A stretch of 64,000 nt of DNA from Frateuria_A sp051900535 (GCF_051900535.1 NZ_JBHZGI010000002.1:124001-188000), one strand, 5' to 3'. Shown: positions 16,161-24,486, numbered from the stretch's first letter. The notes: generated by a model from the sequence alone, not told the origin. A program made the numbers and translations.

Positions 16161-17312
16161 TCAGTGCGCGCCGCGCGCCGGCTCGGTGGTGAAGCGGTAA
16201 ACGATCAGGTTGCGGTAGGTCTGCCCCGGCGCCAGCCGCGCCGAGCCAAAGGCCGGCTGGTTGGGCGTGTCCGGATACAACTGCGGTTCGAGCACGAACG
16301 CATCGCCTTGGCGGTACACGTGCCCGCCGGTGCCGACCGTGGTGCCATCGAGGAAATTGCCCGAGTAGAACTGCAGGCCCGGCTGCGCCGAGCTCAGGGT
16401 CAGCACGCGGCCGGACTTCGGATCTTCCACGCGCGCGACCATGCGCGGCGCCGCGGCAGCCTCGCGGCTAATCACCCAGTTGTGGTCGTAGCCATGGCCA
16501 TTGAGCAGCTGCGGATCATCGGTGCGGATGTCGCGGCCGATCGGCTTTGCCTGGCGGAAGTCGAACGGCGTGCCGGCGACCTTGCGGATCTCGCCGGTGG
16601 GGATGGAACCGGCATCGACCGGCAGGAAGGCGTCGCCCGGAATGGTCAGGCGCTCGTCCATCACGCTGCCCGAGCCTTCGCCGGAGAGGTTCCAGTAGGC
16701 GTGGTTGCTCAGGTTGACGATGGTCGGCCGGTCGGTGCTCGCGCGGTACTCGATCGAGAGCTGGTCCTTGTCGTCCAGCGTGTAGATCGCCGTCACCTGA
16801 AGCTTGCCGGGATAGCCCATGTCGCCGTCGGGGCTGACGTAGGTCAGCGTGACGCTCGCCTTGTCGGCGTCGTGGTTCACGGCACCGACGGTCCAGAGCA
16901 CCTTGTCGAAACCGCGGGTACCGCCGTGCAGGGAATTGGGGCCGTTGTTCACCGGCACCTGGTAGGTCTTGCCGTCGAGCACGAAGCGGCCCTTGGCGAT
17001 GCGGTTGGCGTAGCGACCCACCGTCGCGCCGAAGTACTGCGGCTGGTCCAGGTAGTCCTTGAACGAGGCGTAGCCCAGCGCGATGTTCGCGAGGTGTCCA
17101 TCACGGTCGGGCACGCTGAGCGACTGAAGGCTCGCGCCGTACGCGATCACCCGCGCCTCGAGGCCGTGCGCGTTGGTAAGCACGACCGCTTCCACCGGCT
17201 TGCCGTCCGGCATCGTGCCGAAGGTTTCGCGCGTGGCCGTCGTGCCTGCATGTGCCGTCATCGACAGCGCCACCAGGCCGAGCATCGAACCGATCCACCC
17301 TGCACGTCGCAT
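16161..17312 (-). CDS. galM: exported aldose 1-epimerase (galactose mutarotase)
   Basis: This 383-residue GalM-family protein interconverts alpha and beta anomers of galactose or other aldoses. It carries a signal peptide (MRRAGWIGSMLGLVALSMTAHA), so it works in the periplasm, unlike cytoplasmic E. coli GalM. Family motifs are FGATVGRYANRIAKGRF, NNGPNSLHGGTRGFDK (active-site His), NLSNHAYWNL, GYDHNWV and FVLEPQLYPDTPNQP (catalytic Glu). It is the first gene of the minus-strand group, divergent from the GntR-led galactose operon, and a 19-bp imperfect palindrome lies in its upstream region. It would supply the anomer used by galactose dehydrogenase. Confidence 0.92.
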   Translation of the reverse strand: MRRAGWIGSMLGLVALSMTAHAGTTATRETFGTMPDGKPVEAVVLTNAHGLEARVIAYGASLQSLSVPDRDGHLANIALGYASFKDYLDQPQYFGATVGRYANRIAKGRFVLDGKTYQVPVNNGPNSLHGGTRGFDKVLWTVGAVNHDADKASVTLTYVSPDGDMGYPGKLQVTAIYTLDDKDQLSIEYRASTDRPTIVNLSNHAYWNLSGEGSGSVMDERLTIPGDAFLPVDAGSIPTGEIRKVAGTPFDFRQAKPIGRDIRTDDPQLLNGHGYDHNWVISREAAAAPRMVARVEDPKSGRVLTLSSAQPGLQFYSGNFLDGTTVGTGGHVYRQGDAFVLEPQLYPDTPNQPAFGSARLAPGQTYRNLIVYRFTTEPARGAH

Positions 17313-17361
17313 GTCCCCAAAGCCCCTTCCGCGGTGTTCGAAGTGGAGGCATGCAAGCACA

Positions 17362-17380
17362 TTGTATGATTATCGTGCAA
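17362..17380. promoter_or_regulatory. candidate operator (19-bp imperfect palindrome) upstream of galM
   Basis: TTGTATGATTATCGTGCAA is palindromic except for two positions per arm (consensus TTGYAYGAT-W-ATCRTRCAA). It lies 50 bases upstream of the galM start, in the region where the galM promoter must be. Its TTGTATGA half is repeated at 17623-17630 next to the regulator promoter, so both are candidate sites for the GntR protein encoded alongside. Confidence 0.5.
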
Positions 17381-17588
17381 GTGTTCGGACGTACGAAAAT
17401 TTTCTTTGTGCAGCGCGGCATTGCGCGTGCGCGGCGCTGGCCGGCAAGGCGCTTTCGCATGGCATCGCGACGTGCGGTAGCGACATCGAGCTCTCGGACG
17501 ATCGCTCGTTTCGCTGCAATTTCCGCATCGCGTCATCGACGCCTCCGCGACTCGCCGACGAAGCCCGAAAAAAATGCGCTGCCGCACC

Positions 17589-17618
17589 TTGGCAGGACGC
17601 GCATCCAGTGCTTATAGT
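17589..17618 (+). promoter_or_regulatory. sigma70-type promoter of the GntR-dgo operon
   Basis: TTGGCA (17589-17594) and TATAGT (17613-17618) each match consensus at five of six positions with an 18-base spacer. Transcription would begin near 17626, about 70 bases upstream of the regulator start at 17699. The rest of the 386-base galM-regulator interval (17313-17698) holds the two candidate operators and no open frame of note. Confidence 0.6.
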
Positions 17619-17621
17619 CGA

Positions 17622-17634
17622 TTTGTATGACAAA
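17622..17634. promoter_or_regulatory. candidate operator at the +1 of the GntR-dgo operon
   Basis: TTTGTATGACAAA is an inverted repeat (TTTGT-ATG-ACAAA) immediately downstream of the -10 element, where a bound repressor would block transcription. It shares TTGTATGA with the 17362 site. GntR/FadR-family repressors commonly bind short palindromes at this position. Confidence 0.5.
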
Positions 17635-17698
17635 CCGTCCGGGCGCCGGAAGCGCCCCGCCCGCAAGCGTCGAACCATCCATCCTGGAGCCGCAGTTC

Positions 17699-18424
17699 AT
17701 GAGGAAGACGAGCGCAGTCCGCAGCCTCTACGGGCACGTCATGCACGAGCTCGGGCAGCGCATCGTGGGCGGCAAGGTCAAGCCTGGCGAAGTGCTCCCG
17801 CGCGAGGAGACGCTCGCCGAAAGCCTGCAGGTCAGCCGCACCGCGTTGCGCGAGGCGCTCAAGGTGCTTTCGGCGAAGGGCCTGATCGAGTCGCGCACCG
17901 GCGTCGGCGCGCGCGTGCTCGACACGCGCCACTGGAACCAGCTCGACGCCGACGTGCTGGCCTGGCGCTGCGCCTCGATGCCCACCGACGATTTCGTCGA
18001 CAAGCTGGTGGAGATGCGCGAGGTGATCGAGCCGGCTGCCGCGGCGGCCGCCGCCCGCCGGCGCACCGCCGAACAGCTCGCCGCGATCGATGCCGCCTTC
18101 CGTGCGATGGACGCCGCGCAGACGCTCGACGCATGGACCGCGGCCGACCTGCAATTCCACGACGCCGTGCTGCACGCCACCGGCAACGAACTCCTGCAGT
18201 CGCTGTTCTCGGTGATCGAGACGGCGCTGGGCACGTTCTTCACGCTGTCCGCGCGCACCGCGGGCGACTTCAAGTATTCGCTGCCGCACCACCAGAAAGT
18301 GCTCGAGGCGATCCGCCGCAAGCAGCCGGAAGTGGCGCGCAAGGCGATGCACGCGATGATCGCCGACTCGCAGGCGAACCTGCAGCACAGCCGCGGCCGC
18401 GCCCGCAAAAAGGCCAAGGCGTGA
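17699..18424 (+). CDS. GntR/FadR-family transcriptional regulator (DgoR-like)
   Basis: The 241-residue protein has an N-terminal winged helix-turn-helix (KPGEVLPREETLAESLQVSRTALREALKVLSAKGLIESR) and a C-terminal FCD ligand domain (LVEMREVIEPAAAAAAARR, DLQFHDAVLHATGNELL, HHQKVLEAIRRKQPEVARKAMHAMI) with the metal-binding Asp and His residues of this subfamily. It is probably a galactonate- or 2-keto-3-deoxygalactonate-responsive repressor of the operon it heads. An upstream in-frame ATG at 17627 exists, but it coincides with the predicted +1 and the operator palindrome. The ATG at 17699 has GGAG and gives the usual length. Its stop overlaps the next start (GTGA). Confidence 0.9.
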   Translation: MRKTSAVRSLYGHVMHELGQRIVGGKVKPGEVLPREETLAESLQVSRTALREALKVLSAKGLIESRTGVGARVLDTRHWNQLDADVLAWRCASMPTDDFVDKLVEMREVIEPAAAAAAARRRTAEQLAAIDAAFRAMDAAQTLDAWTAADLQFHDAVLHATGNELLQSLFSVIETALGTFFTLSARTAGDFKYSLPHHQKVLEAIRRKQPEVARKAMHAMIADSQANLQHSRGRARKKAKA

Positions 18425-19344
18425 ACACGCCGCTGGTCGGCCTGGACTGGGGCAGCACGCGGCTGCGCGCGTACCGCTTCGACGAAGCGGGCCACGTAGC
18501 CGCAACGCGCGCGTTGCCCTGGGGCAGCCGACAACTGCCGGCGGGTGGTTTCGCCGAAGCCTTCGCACAAGCGGTCGAAGGCTGGCCGCACGCACCGGTG
18601 CTGGCCTGCGGCATGGTCGGCAGCCGCGGCGGCTGGCGCGAGGCGCCCTATCTGGATACGCCCTGCCGGCTCGATGCGCTGGGCGGCGCGCTGACCTCGG
18701 TGGATGCACCCGACGGGCGCACCGTGCACATCGTGCCGGGCCTGCGCGATCCGGCCGGGCCGGATGTGATGCGCGGCGAGGAAACCCAGGTCGCCGGCGT
18801 GCTGGCGCAGCCGTCGCCACCCATCGGCGAGGTGCGGCTGCTGATGCCCGGCACGCACAGCAAGTGGGTGCACGTCAGTGATGGGTCCGTCACCGGTTTC
18901 ACCACCGTGATGACTGGCGAGCTGTTCGCGCTGCTGCGCGGGTATTCCGTCCTCGGCGCCGGGCTGCCCGACGGCGGCGCGGACGAAGAGGCGTTCGCGC
19001 TCGGCGTCGCCGCGGCACGGACCTCCGGCGCGGCCGGCGGCCTGTCGCGGTTGTTCTCCGCGCGCGCCCTGATGCTCGAAGGTGCCCTGGCGCCGGCTTC
19101 GGTCGCGGATTTCCTTTCCGGACTGCTGATCGGCGACGAGCTGCGCATGGCGCTGGCCGCCGGCTGGGCCACGCCCGCGGCGCCGGTGCAGCTGGTCGGC
19201 GAAGACGCGCTGTGCGCGCGCTACCTGCAGGCGGCGCCGGCGTTCGGCCTGACGCTGCAACCCACGTCCGGCGCGCCTGCCGCGTCCGGCCTCTGGCAGG
19301 TCGCCACCACGGCCGGCCTGCTCCACGGACGCATCCACGCATGA
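18421..19344 (+). CDS. dgoK: 2-dehydro-3-deoxygalactonokinase
   Basis: DgoK phosphorylates 2-keto-3-deoxy-D-galactonate at C6 using ATP. The 307-residue protein belongs to the DgoK sugar-kinase family: VGLDWGSTRLRAYRFD at the N-terminus, ACGMVGSRGGWREAPY, RDPAGPDVMRGEETQVAGVL and LLMPGTHSKWVHV, followed by GFTTVMTGELFALLR. The start is a GTG whose last two bases are shared with the TGA of the regulator. Its own stop overlaps the aldolase ATG by 4 bases. It is the third enzyme of the oxidative galactose pathway encoded here. Confidence 0.92.
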   Translation: MNTPLVGLDWGSTRLRAYRFDEAGHVAATRALPWGSRQLPAGGFAEAFAQAVEGWPHAPVLACGMVGSRGGWREAPYLDTPCRLDALGGALTSVDAPDGRTVHIVPGLRDPAGPDVMRGEETQVAGVLAQPSPPIGEVRLLMPGTHSKWVHVSDGSVTGFTTVMTGELFALLRGYSVLGAGLPDGGADEEAFALGVAAARTSGAAGGLSRLFSARALMLEGALAPASVADFLSGLLIGDELRMALAAGWATPAAPVQLVGEDALCARYLQAAPAFGLTLQPTSGAPAASGLWQVATTAGLLHGRIHA

Positions 19345-19988
19345 ACGACTTCAAGACCTGGCTCGACCCGCTGCCGCTGGTCGCCATCCTGCGCGGCCTG
19401 CGCCCGGACGAAGTGCCGACGGTGGGCGACGCGCTGGTCGAGGCCGGCTTCCGCATCCTGGAAGTGCCGCTCAATTCGCCGCAGCCGCTGGAAAGCATCC
19501 GCCGCATGGCCGAGCGCTACGGCGCCGGGCGGCTGGTCGGCGCCGGCACCGTGCTCGATCCGGCGGCGGTGCGCGGCATCGCCGACGCCGGCGGGCGCAT
19601 CGTGGTGATGCCGCATGCCGACTTGGCGGTGATCCGCGCCGCCAAGCAGGCCGGGCTCTACTGCGTGCCGGGTGTCGCCACGCCGACCGAGGCCTTCGCC
19701 GCGCTCGCCGCCGGCGCCGACGCGCTGAAACTCTTCCCCGCCGAGCAGGCCTCGCCGGCCGTGCTCAAGGCTTGGCGCGCGGTCCTGCCGCCAGGCACCG
19801 CGGTGCTGCCGGTCGGCGGCGTCGCGCCCGACACCATGGATCCGTGGCTCGCCGCCGGCGCGGCCGGCTTCGGCATCGGCTCCTCGCTCTACGCGCCGGG
19901 TCGCGCGGCCGACGATGTCGGCGCGCGCGCGCGGGCCTTCGCCCAGGCCTGGCGGCGCCATCTCGATTCGCAAAGGTCCAACGCATGA
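19341..19988 (+). CDS. dgoA: 2-dehydro-3-deoxy-6-phosphogalactonate aldolase
   Basis: This class I aldolase splits 2-keto-3-deoxy-6-phosphogalactonate into pyruvate and glyceraldehyde-3-phosphate. The 215-residue TIM barrel is of the KDPG/KDPGal aldolase family, with Glu41 in FRILEVPLNSPQ as the general acid/base and the Schiff-base Lys130 in ADALKLFPAE. PHADLAVI, CVPGVATPTEAF and VLPVGGVAPDTM are further signatures. LEVPLNSPQPL is closer to the DgoA than the Eda form, where LEVTLRT is usual. It overlaps both neighbours by 4 bases (ATGA). Confidence 0.93.
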   Translation: MNDFKTWLDPLPLVAILRGLRPDEVPTVGDALVEAGFRILEVPLNSPQPLESIRRMAERYGAGRLVGAGTVLDPAAVRGIADAGGRIVVMPHADLAVIRAAKQAGLYCVPGVATPTEAFAALAAGADALKLFPAEQASPAVLKAWRAVLPPGTAVLPVGGVAPDTMDPWLAAGAAGFGIGSSLYAPGRAADDVGARARAFAQAWRRHLDSQRSNA

Positions 19989-21133
19989 AGATCACACGCC
20001 TCACCACCTTCATCGTGCCGCCTCGCTGGCTGTTCCTTCGCATCGATACCGATGCGGGGATCTGCGGCTGGGGCGAGCCGATCGTCGAGGGCCGCGCGCA
20101 CACGATCGCCGCCGCGGTGGACGAACTGTCCGACTACCTCATCGGCAAGGATCCGCGGAACATCGAAGACCTATGGGCCGTGATGTACCGCGGCGGCTTC
20201 TACCGCGGCGGCCCGGTGCTGATGAGCGCGATCGCCGGCATCGACCAGGCGCTGTGGGACATCAAGGGCAAGCACCTGGGCCAGCCGGTGCACGCGCTGC
20301 TGGGCGGACCGGTGCGCGATCGCATCCGCGTGTATTCGTGGATCGGCGGCGACCGCCCGGCCGACACCGCGCGCGCGGCGAAGGACGCGGTGGCGCGCGG
20401 CTTCACCGCGGTGAAGATGAACGCCACCGAGGAAATGCAGTACGTCGACACCCACGACAAGGTCGAGCAGGTGCTCGCCAACGTGCAGGCGGTGCGCGAC
20501 GCGGTCGGCCCGCACGTGGGGCTTGGGCTGGACTTCCACGGCCGCGTGCACAAGCCGATGGCCAAGGTGCTGATGCGCGAACTCGCACCGTACAAGCTGA
20601 TGTTCATCGAGGAGCCGGTGCTGTCCGAGCACCTCGAAGCCCTGCCGGAACTGGCCGCGATCTCGCCCGCGCCGATCGCGCTGGGGGAGCGGCTGTATTC
20701 GCGCTACGACTTCAAGCGCGTGCTGGCGATCGGCGGCGTGGACATCCTGCAGCCGGACCCTTCGCACGCTGGCGGCATCACCGAGACGCGCAAGATCGCC
20801 GCGATGGCCGAGGCCTACGACGTGGCCATCGCCCTGCACTGCCCGCTGGGTCCGATCGCGCTGGCGGCCAACCTGCAGCTCGATGCGGTGTGCCACAACG
20901 CCTTCATCCAGGAACAGAGCCTGGGCATTCACTACAACGCAGGCAACGACCTGCTCGACTACGTCAGCGACCGCAGCGTGTTCGCCTATGAGAACGGCTT
21001 CGTCGCGATTCCCGGCGGCCCGGGCCTCGGCATCGCGGTGAACGAGGATTACGTGGCCGAGCGTGCATCGGCCGGCCATCGCTGGCGCAACCCGGTCTGG
21101 CGCCACGCCGACGGCAGCGTGGCGGAGTGGTGA
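19985..21133 (+). CDS. dgoD: D-galactonate dehydratase
   Basis: DgoD dehydrates D-galactonate to 2-keto-3-deoxy-D-galactonate. The 382-residue protein is an enolase-superfamily member with residues at the positions expected for the E. coli enzyme. Asp183 and His185 are in LGLDFHGRV, Glu209 in MFIEEPVL and Glu235 in ALGERLYSR. His285 is in ALHCPLGPIALAA. The C-terminus WRNPVWRHADGSVAEW is diagnostic of this subfamily. The ATG overlaps the aldolase stop by 4 bases. The identity of this gene fixes the pathway as galactose/galactonate rather than gluconate or arabonate. Confidence 0.96.
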   Translation: MKITRLTTFIVPPRWLFLRIDTDAGICGWGEPIVEGRAHTIAAAVDELSDYLIGKDPRNIEDLWAVMYRGGFYRGGPVLMSAIAGIDQALWDIKGKHLGQPVHALLGGPVRDRIRVYSWIGGDRPADTARAAKDAVARGFTAVKMNATEEMQYVDTHDKVEQVLANVQAVRDAVGPHVGLGLDFHGRVHKPMAKVLMRELAPYKLMFIEEPVLSEHLEALPELAAISPAPIALGERLYSRYDFKRVLAIGGVDILQPDPSHAGGITETRKIAAMAEAYDVAIALHCPLGPIALAANLQLDAVCHNAFIQEQSLGIHYNAGNDLLDYVSDRSVFAYENGFVAIPGGPGLGIAVNEDYVAERASAGHRWRNPVWRHADGSVAEW

Positions 21134-21135
21134 GC

Positions 21136-21897
21136 ATGGCTTTCGCCACCTATCCGAGCCTGATCGACCGCACGGTCTTCGTCAGCGGCGGCGCGACCGG
21201 CATCGGCGCGTCCTTCGTCGAGCATTTCGCGCGCCAGGGCAGTCGCGTCGCCTTCATCGACCTCGACCGCGCCCACGGCGAGGCGCTCTGCGAGGCGCTG
21301 GCCGACGCCCGCTACCGGCCGCTGTTCCTGCCCTGCGACGTCACTGACCTGGACGCGCTCGGCGCGGCAATCGCGCAGGCGCGCGCCGCGATGGGGCCGA
21401 TCGGCGTGCTGGTGAACAACGCCGCCAACGACGTGCGGCACGCGTTCGGCGACACCACCGGCGAGGACTTCGACCGCAACGTGGCGGTCAACCTGCGCCA
21501 CCAGTATTTCGCCACGCAGGCGGTCCGCGAGGACATGCGCCGCCTGGGCGGCGGCTCGGTGATCTGCCTGGGCTCGACCGGCTGGATGAAGAAGAACGCC
21601 GGTTACCCGATGTACGCGATGGCCAAGGCCGCGGTGCGCGGGCTGGTCAACGGCCTGGCGCGCGAGCTCGGCCACGACCGCATCCGCATCAACGCGCTGG
21701 TGCCGGGCTGGGTGATCACCGAGAAGCAGCGCCGGCTCTGGCTCGACGCCGAAGGCGAAGCCGAGATCGCCCGCGTGCAGTGCCTGCCCGGCTACCTGAT
21801 GGCCGACGACCTGGCCCGCGCGGCGCTGTTCCTGGCCGCCGACGACAGCCGCATGTGCACCGGGCAGGACTTCATCGTGGACGGCGGCTGGGTATGA
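21136..21897 (+). CDS. short-chain dehydrogenase, probable D-galactose 1-dehydrogenase
   Basis: The 253-residue SDR has the NAD(P)-binding motif SGGATGIG (residues 17-24), Asp-containing FIDLDRAHG after strand beta2, VNNAANDVRH, and the catalytic Ser in CLGSTG with the YAMAK pair. GWVITEKQ and GQDFIVDGGWV close the fold. Position between dgoD and the lactonase makes it the likely first enzyme, oxidising galactopyranose to galactono-lactone; related enzymes also use L-arabinose. The ATG at 21136 has GGAG eight bases upstream. An in-frame GTG at 21130 would instead overlap the dgoD stop like the other junctions of this operon, so the true start is slightly uncertain. Confidence 0.85.
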   Translation: MAFATYPSLIDRTVFVSGGATGIGASFVEHFARQGSRVAFIDLDRAHGEALCEALADARYRPLFLPCDVTDLDALGAAIAQARAAMGPIGVLVNNAANDVRHAFGDTTGEDFDRNVAVNLRHQYFATQAVREDMRRLGGGSVICLGSTGWMKKNAGYPMYAMAKAAVRGLVNGLARELGHDRIRINALVPGWVITEKQRRLWLDAEGEAEIARVQCLPGYLMADDLARAALFLAADDSRMCTGQDFIVDGGWV

Positions 21898-22853
21898 ACG
21901 CGTCCGCCGTGGTCGCGCTCCACGCCGGCAACACGCTCGGCGAAGGCATCGTGTGGTGCGGCCGCGAACAGGCGCTGTACTGGACGGACATCCACGCAGC
22001 GACGCTGTGGCGCTTCCGCCCGCGCGATGCGCGTGCCGATCAGTGGCCGATGCCCGAGCGGCTGGCCTGCATCGCGCTGTGCGAAGCCGACGGCTGGCTG
22101 CTGCTCGGCCTCGCCTCGCGGCTGGCGTTCTTCCACCCGGCCAGCGGGACGCTCGCGCCGATCACGCCGGTAGAAGCCGGCCTGCCGACGCGCCTCAACG
22201 ACGGCGCCTGCGACCGCCAGGGACGGTTCGTCTTCGGCACGCTGCACGAACCGCCCGCCGGCGGTGCACGCGAGCCCGTGGGCAGCTTCTGGCGCCTGAA
22301 TGCGGACCTCTCGCTCGAACGCCTCGACCTGCCCGGCGTGGCGATCAGCAACAGCGTCGCGTTCAGCCCGGACGGACGCACGCTCTACTACTGCGATTCG
22401 CCGACGCGCACGATCCAGTGCTGCGATTACGGCGACCGCTGCGGCCCGCCGCGCACCTTCGCGCGCCTGGACGACCCGCGCGGCGAACCGGACGGCTCGG
22501 CGGTGGACGCGGCCGGCAACCTCTGGAACGCGCAGTGGGGCCTGGGCCGCGTGGCGTGCTACACCGCCGACGGCCGCCTCGATCACTGCATCGACGTGCC
22601 GGCCTCGCAGCCGACCCGCCCGGCCTTCGGCGGACCGGACCTGGCCATGCTCTACGTCACCAGCGCGCGCGACGGCCTGGACGCCGCGACGCTCGCCTCC
22701 CAACCGTCCGCTGGCGCGCTGTTCGCAGCCCCGGCAGGAACCATCGGCCTGCCGGAACCGCGTTTTGCCGGCACGCCACCGCGGGTATCGGCCCACTCGA
22801 TCGACAAGCTGGCCGGCGCTCCCACTCTCGCTTCCGGGGAAGCTCACTCATGA
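21894..22853 (+). CDS. SMP-30/gluconolaconase-family lactonase, probable galactonolactonase
   Basis: The 319-residue six-bladed propeller hydrolyses sugar lactones with one divalent metal. The ligands match the regucalcin/gluconolactonase pattern: Glu17 in TLGEGIVW, Asn153 in VAISNSVAFSPDG and Asp200 in GEPDGSAVDA. Arg100, Asn102 and Asp103 in PTRLNDGACD contact substrate. RFVFGTLHEP, GRTLYYCDSPTRTI and NLWNAQWG are family signatures. ATGA overlaps join it to the dehydrogenase before and the transporter after. It converts galactono-lactone to galactonate for DgoD. Confidence 0.9.
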   Translation: MNASAVVALHAGNTLGEGIVWCGREQALYWTDIHAATLWRFRPRDARADQWPMPERLACIALCEADGWLLLGLASRLAFFHPASGTLAPITPVEAGLPTRLNDGACDRQGRFVFGTLHEPPAGGAREPVGSFWRLNADLSLERLDLPGVAISNSVAFSPDGRTLYYCDSPTRTIQCCDYGDRCGPPRTFARLDDPRGEPDGSAVDAAGNLWNAQWGLGRVACYTADGRLDHCIDVPASQPTRPAFGGPDLAMLYVTSARDGLDAATLASQPSAGALFAAPAGTIGLPEPRFAGTPPRVSAHSIDKLAGAPTLASGEAHS

Positions 22854-24241
22854 ACAGCAACGTCATCGCACCACCCGTCACGCACATCAAGGCGACCGCG
22901 GTCTTCACCTGCGTGCTCGCCGCGCTGGCGGGCCTGATGTTCGGCTTGGACATCGGCGTCATCTCCGGCGCGCAGCAGTTCATCCAGCGCGACTTCGGCA
23001 TCAGCGACCGCGCGCTCGAATGGATCGTGAGCGCGATGATGTTCGGCGCCGCGGTCGGCGCACTGGGGGCCGGCTGGCTGTCGGTGCACCTGGGCCGCAA
23101 GCGCTCGCTGATCCTGGGCGCGGTGCTGTTCGTGATCGGCTCGCTGCTGTGCGGCTTGGCCTGGTCGCCGGCCACGCTGATCGCCGCGCGCGTGGTGCTG
23201 GGCCTGGCGATCGGCCTGGCCACCTTCGCCGCGCCGCTGTACCTGGCGGAAGTGGCGCCGGAGCACATCCGCGGCGCCATGATCTCGACCTACCAGTTGA
23301 TGATCACCATCGGCATCCTGGTCGCGTTCCTCTCCGATACCGCCTTCAGCTACACCGGTTCGTGGCGCTGGATGCTCGGCGTGATCGCGATCCCCGGCTT
23401 CCTCTTTTTGCTCGGCGTCCTGCTGCTGCCGGACAGCCCGCGCTGGCTGATGATGCGCGGCCGCCGCGAGGAGGCCATCGGCGTGCTGAACCGCCTGCGT
23501 GGCGACGCGGCCATCGTCGAGCGCGAGGCGGCCGACATCGAGGAACAGCTCAAGACTCCCCAGCGCGGCTGGCACCTGTTCCTGGAGAACCGCAATTTCC
23601 GCCGCTCGGTCGGCCTGGGCGTGCTGTTGCAGCTGATGCAGCAGTTCACCGGCATGAACGTGGTGATGTACTACGCGCCGCGCATCTTCCAGACGATGGG
23701 CTACGACACGGCCGCGCAGATGTGGTTCACCGCGCTGGTGGGCCTGACCAACGTGCTGGCGACCTTCATTGCCATCGCGCTGATCGACCGGGTGGGCCGC
23801 AAGCCGATCCTGTATGCCGGCTTCGCGGTGATGGCGATCGGCCTGGGCGTGGTCGGCACGATGATGCACGGCGGCATCGCCACCCATGCGGCGCAGATCT
23901 TCACCGTGGCGATGCTGCTGGTGTTCATCGTCGGCTTCGCGATGTCCGCCGGCCCGCTGGTGTGGACGCTTTGCTCGGAGATCCAGCCGCTCAAGGGCCG
24001 CGACTTCGGCATCGGCTGCTCCACGATCACCAACTGGGTCTGCAACATGATCGTGGGCTTCACCTTCCTGAGCCTGCTCAACGGCATCGGCAACGCGGCC
24101 ACGTTCTGGCTCTACGCCGCGCTCAACGTCGTGTTCCTCGTGCTCACCGTATGGCTGGTGCCCGAGACCAAGGGCGTCACGCTCGAGCAGATCGAGCGCA
24201 ACCTGATGCAGGGCAAGCGCCTGCGCGAGATCGGCCGCTAG
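22850..24241 (+). CDS. MFS sugar:proton symporter, GalP/AraE type
   Basis: The 463-residue inner-membrane protein has twelve predicted helices and the sugar-porter signatures: GLMFGLDIGVISGA in helix 1, HLGRKRSLILG, RVVLGLAIGLATFAAPLYLAE, PDSPRWLMMRGR, QQFTGMNVVMYYAP in helix 7, DRVGRKPIL and a late VPETKGVTLEQIE. These match the E. coli galactose and arabinose symporters GalP and AraE. The QQFTG...N sugar-binding residues are intact. GGGGA precedes the ATG, which overlaps the lactonase stop by 4 bases. As the last gene of the galactose operon it most likely imports galactose across the inner membrane. Confidence 0.92.
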   Translation: MNSNVIAPPVTHIKATAVFTCVLAALAGLMFGLDIGVISGAQQFIQRDFGISDRALEWIVSAMMFGAAVGALGAGWLSVHLGRKRSLILGAVLFVIGSLLCGLAWSPATLIAARVVLGLAIGLATFAAPLYLAEVAPEHIRGAMISTYQLMITIGILVAFLSDTAFSYTGSWRWMLGVIAIPGFLFLLGVLLLPDSPRWLMMRGRREEAIGVLNRLRGDAAIVEREAADIEEQLKTPQRGWHLFLENRNFRRSVGLGVLLQLMQQFTGMNVVMYYAPRIFQTMGYDTAAQMWFTALVGLTNVLATFIAIALIDRVGRKPILYAGFAVMAIGLGVVGTMMHGGIATHAAQIFTVAMLLVFIVGFAMSAGPLVWTLCSEIQPLKGRDFGIGCSTITNWVCNMIVGFTFLSLLNGIGNAATFWLYAALNVVFLVLTVWLVPETKGVTLEQIERNLMQGKRLREIGR

Positions 24242-24253
24242 CGGACGAGAAAG

Positions 24254-24284
24254 GCCGGCGGGGTGGTTGGCCCATCCCGCCGGC
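24254..24284. terminator. hairpin between the convergent transporter gene and 64-aa gene
   Basis: GCCGGCGGGGTGG and CCATCCCGCCGGC pair, with one G-T wobble, around a short loop directly after the symporter stop. There is no U-tract on either side, so its terminator activity is uncertain. Confidence 0.4.
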
Positions 24285-24291
24285 GCCCGCA

Positions 24292-24486
24292 TCAATGCTG
24301 GGGCTTGTACCAGGCCAGCACGTCGCGGGCCTGTCCGAGGTCCAGTGGCGGGCATTGCCCGATTTCGCCACCGGAAAGGATCGACTGCGCACGCATGCAG
24401 ATCCGCGTTTCTTCCGGATCCACGGGCGCCGACAGCCGACCCCATTTGGGTTCGTTGCGGGGGATGATCGCGAGTACGGCGTTCAT
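24292..24486 (-). CDS. small conserved-looking protein of unknown function (64 aa)
   Basis: A 64-residue frame starts at an ATG preceded by AAGGAGGAG, the strongest Shine-Dalgarno seen in the window. The product is soluble (MNAVLAIIPRNEPKWGRL, then VDPEETRICMRAQSILSGGE, then DVLAWYKPQH) with two cysteines and no signal peptide. I recognise no domain. It is isolated on the minus strand between the galactose operon and the agarase-like gene. The ribosome site and codon use support a genuine gene. Confidence 0.6.
   Translation of the reverse strand: MNAVLAIIPRNEPKWGRLSAPVDPEETRICMRAQSILSGGEIGQCPPLDLGQARDVLAWYKPQH

Noticed and set aside
17627..17698. Earlier ATG at 17627 as the start of the GntR regulator
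   Set aside because: It lies at the predicted transcription start and within the palindromic operator and has no ribosome site; the ATG at 17699 has GGAG and fits family length.
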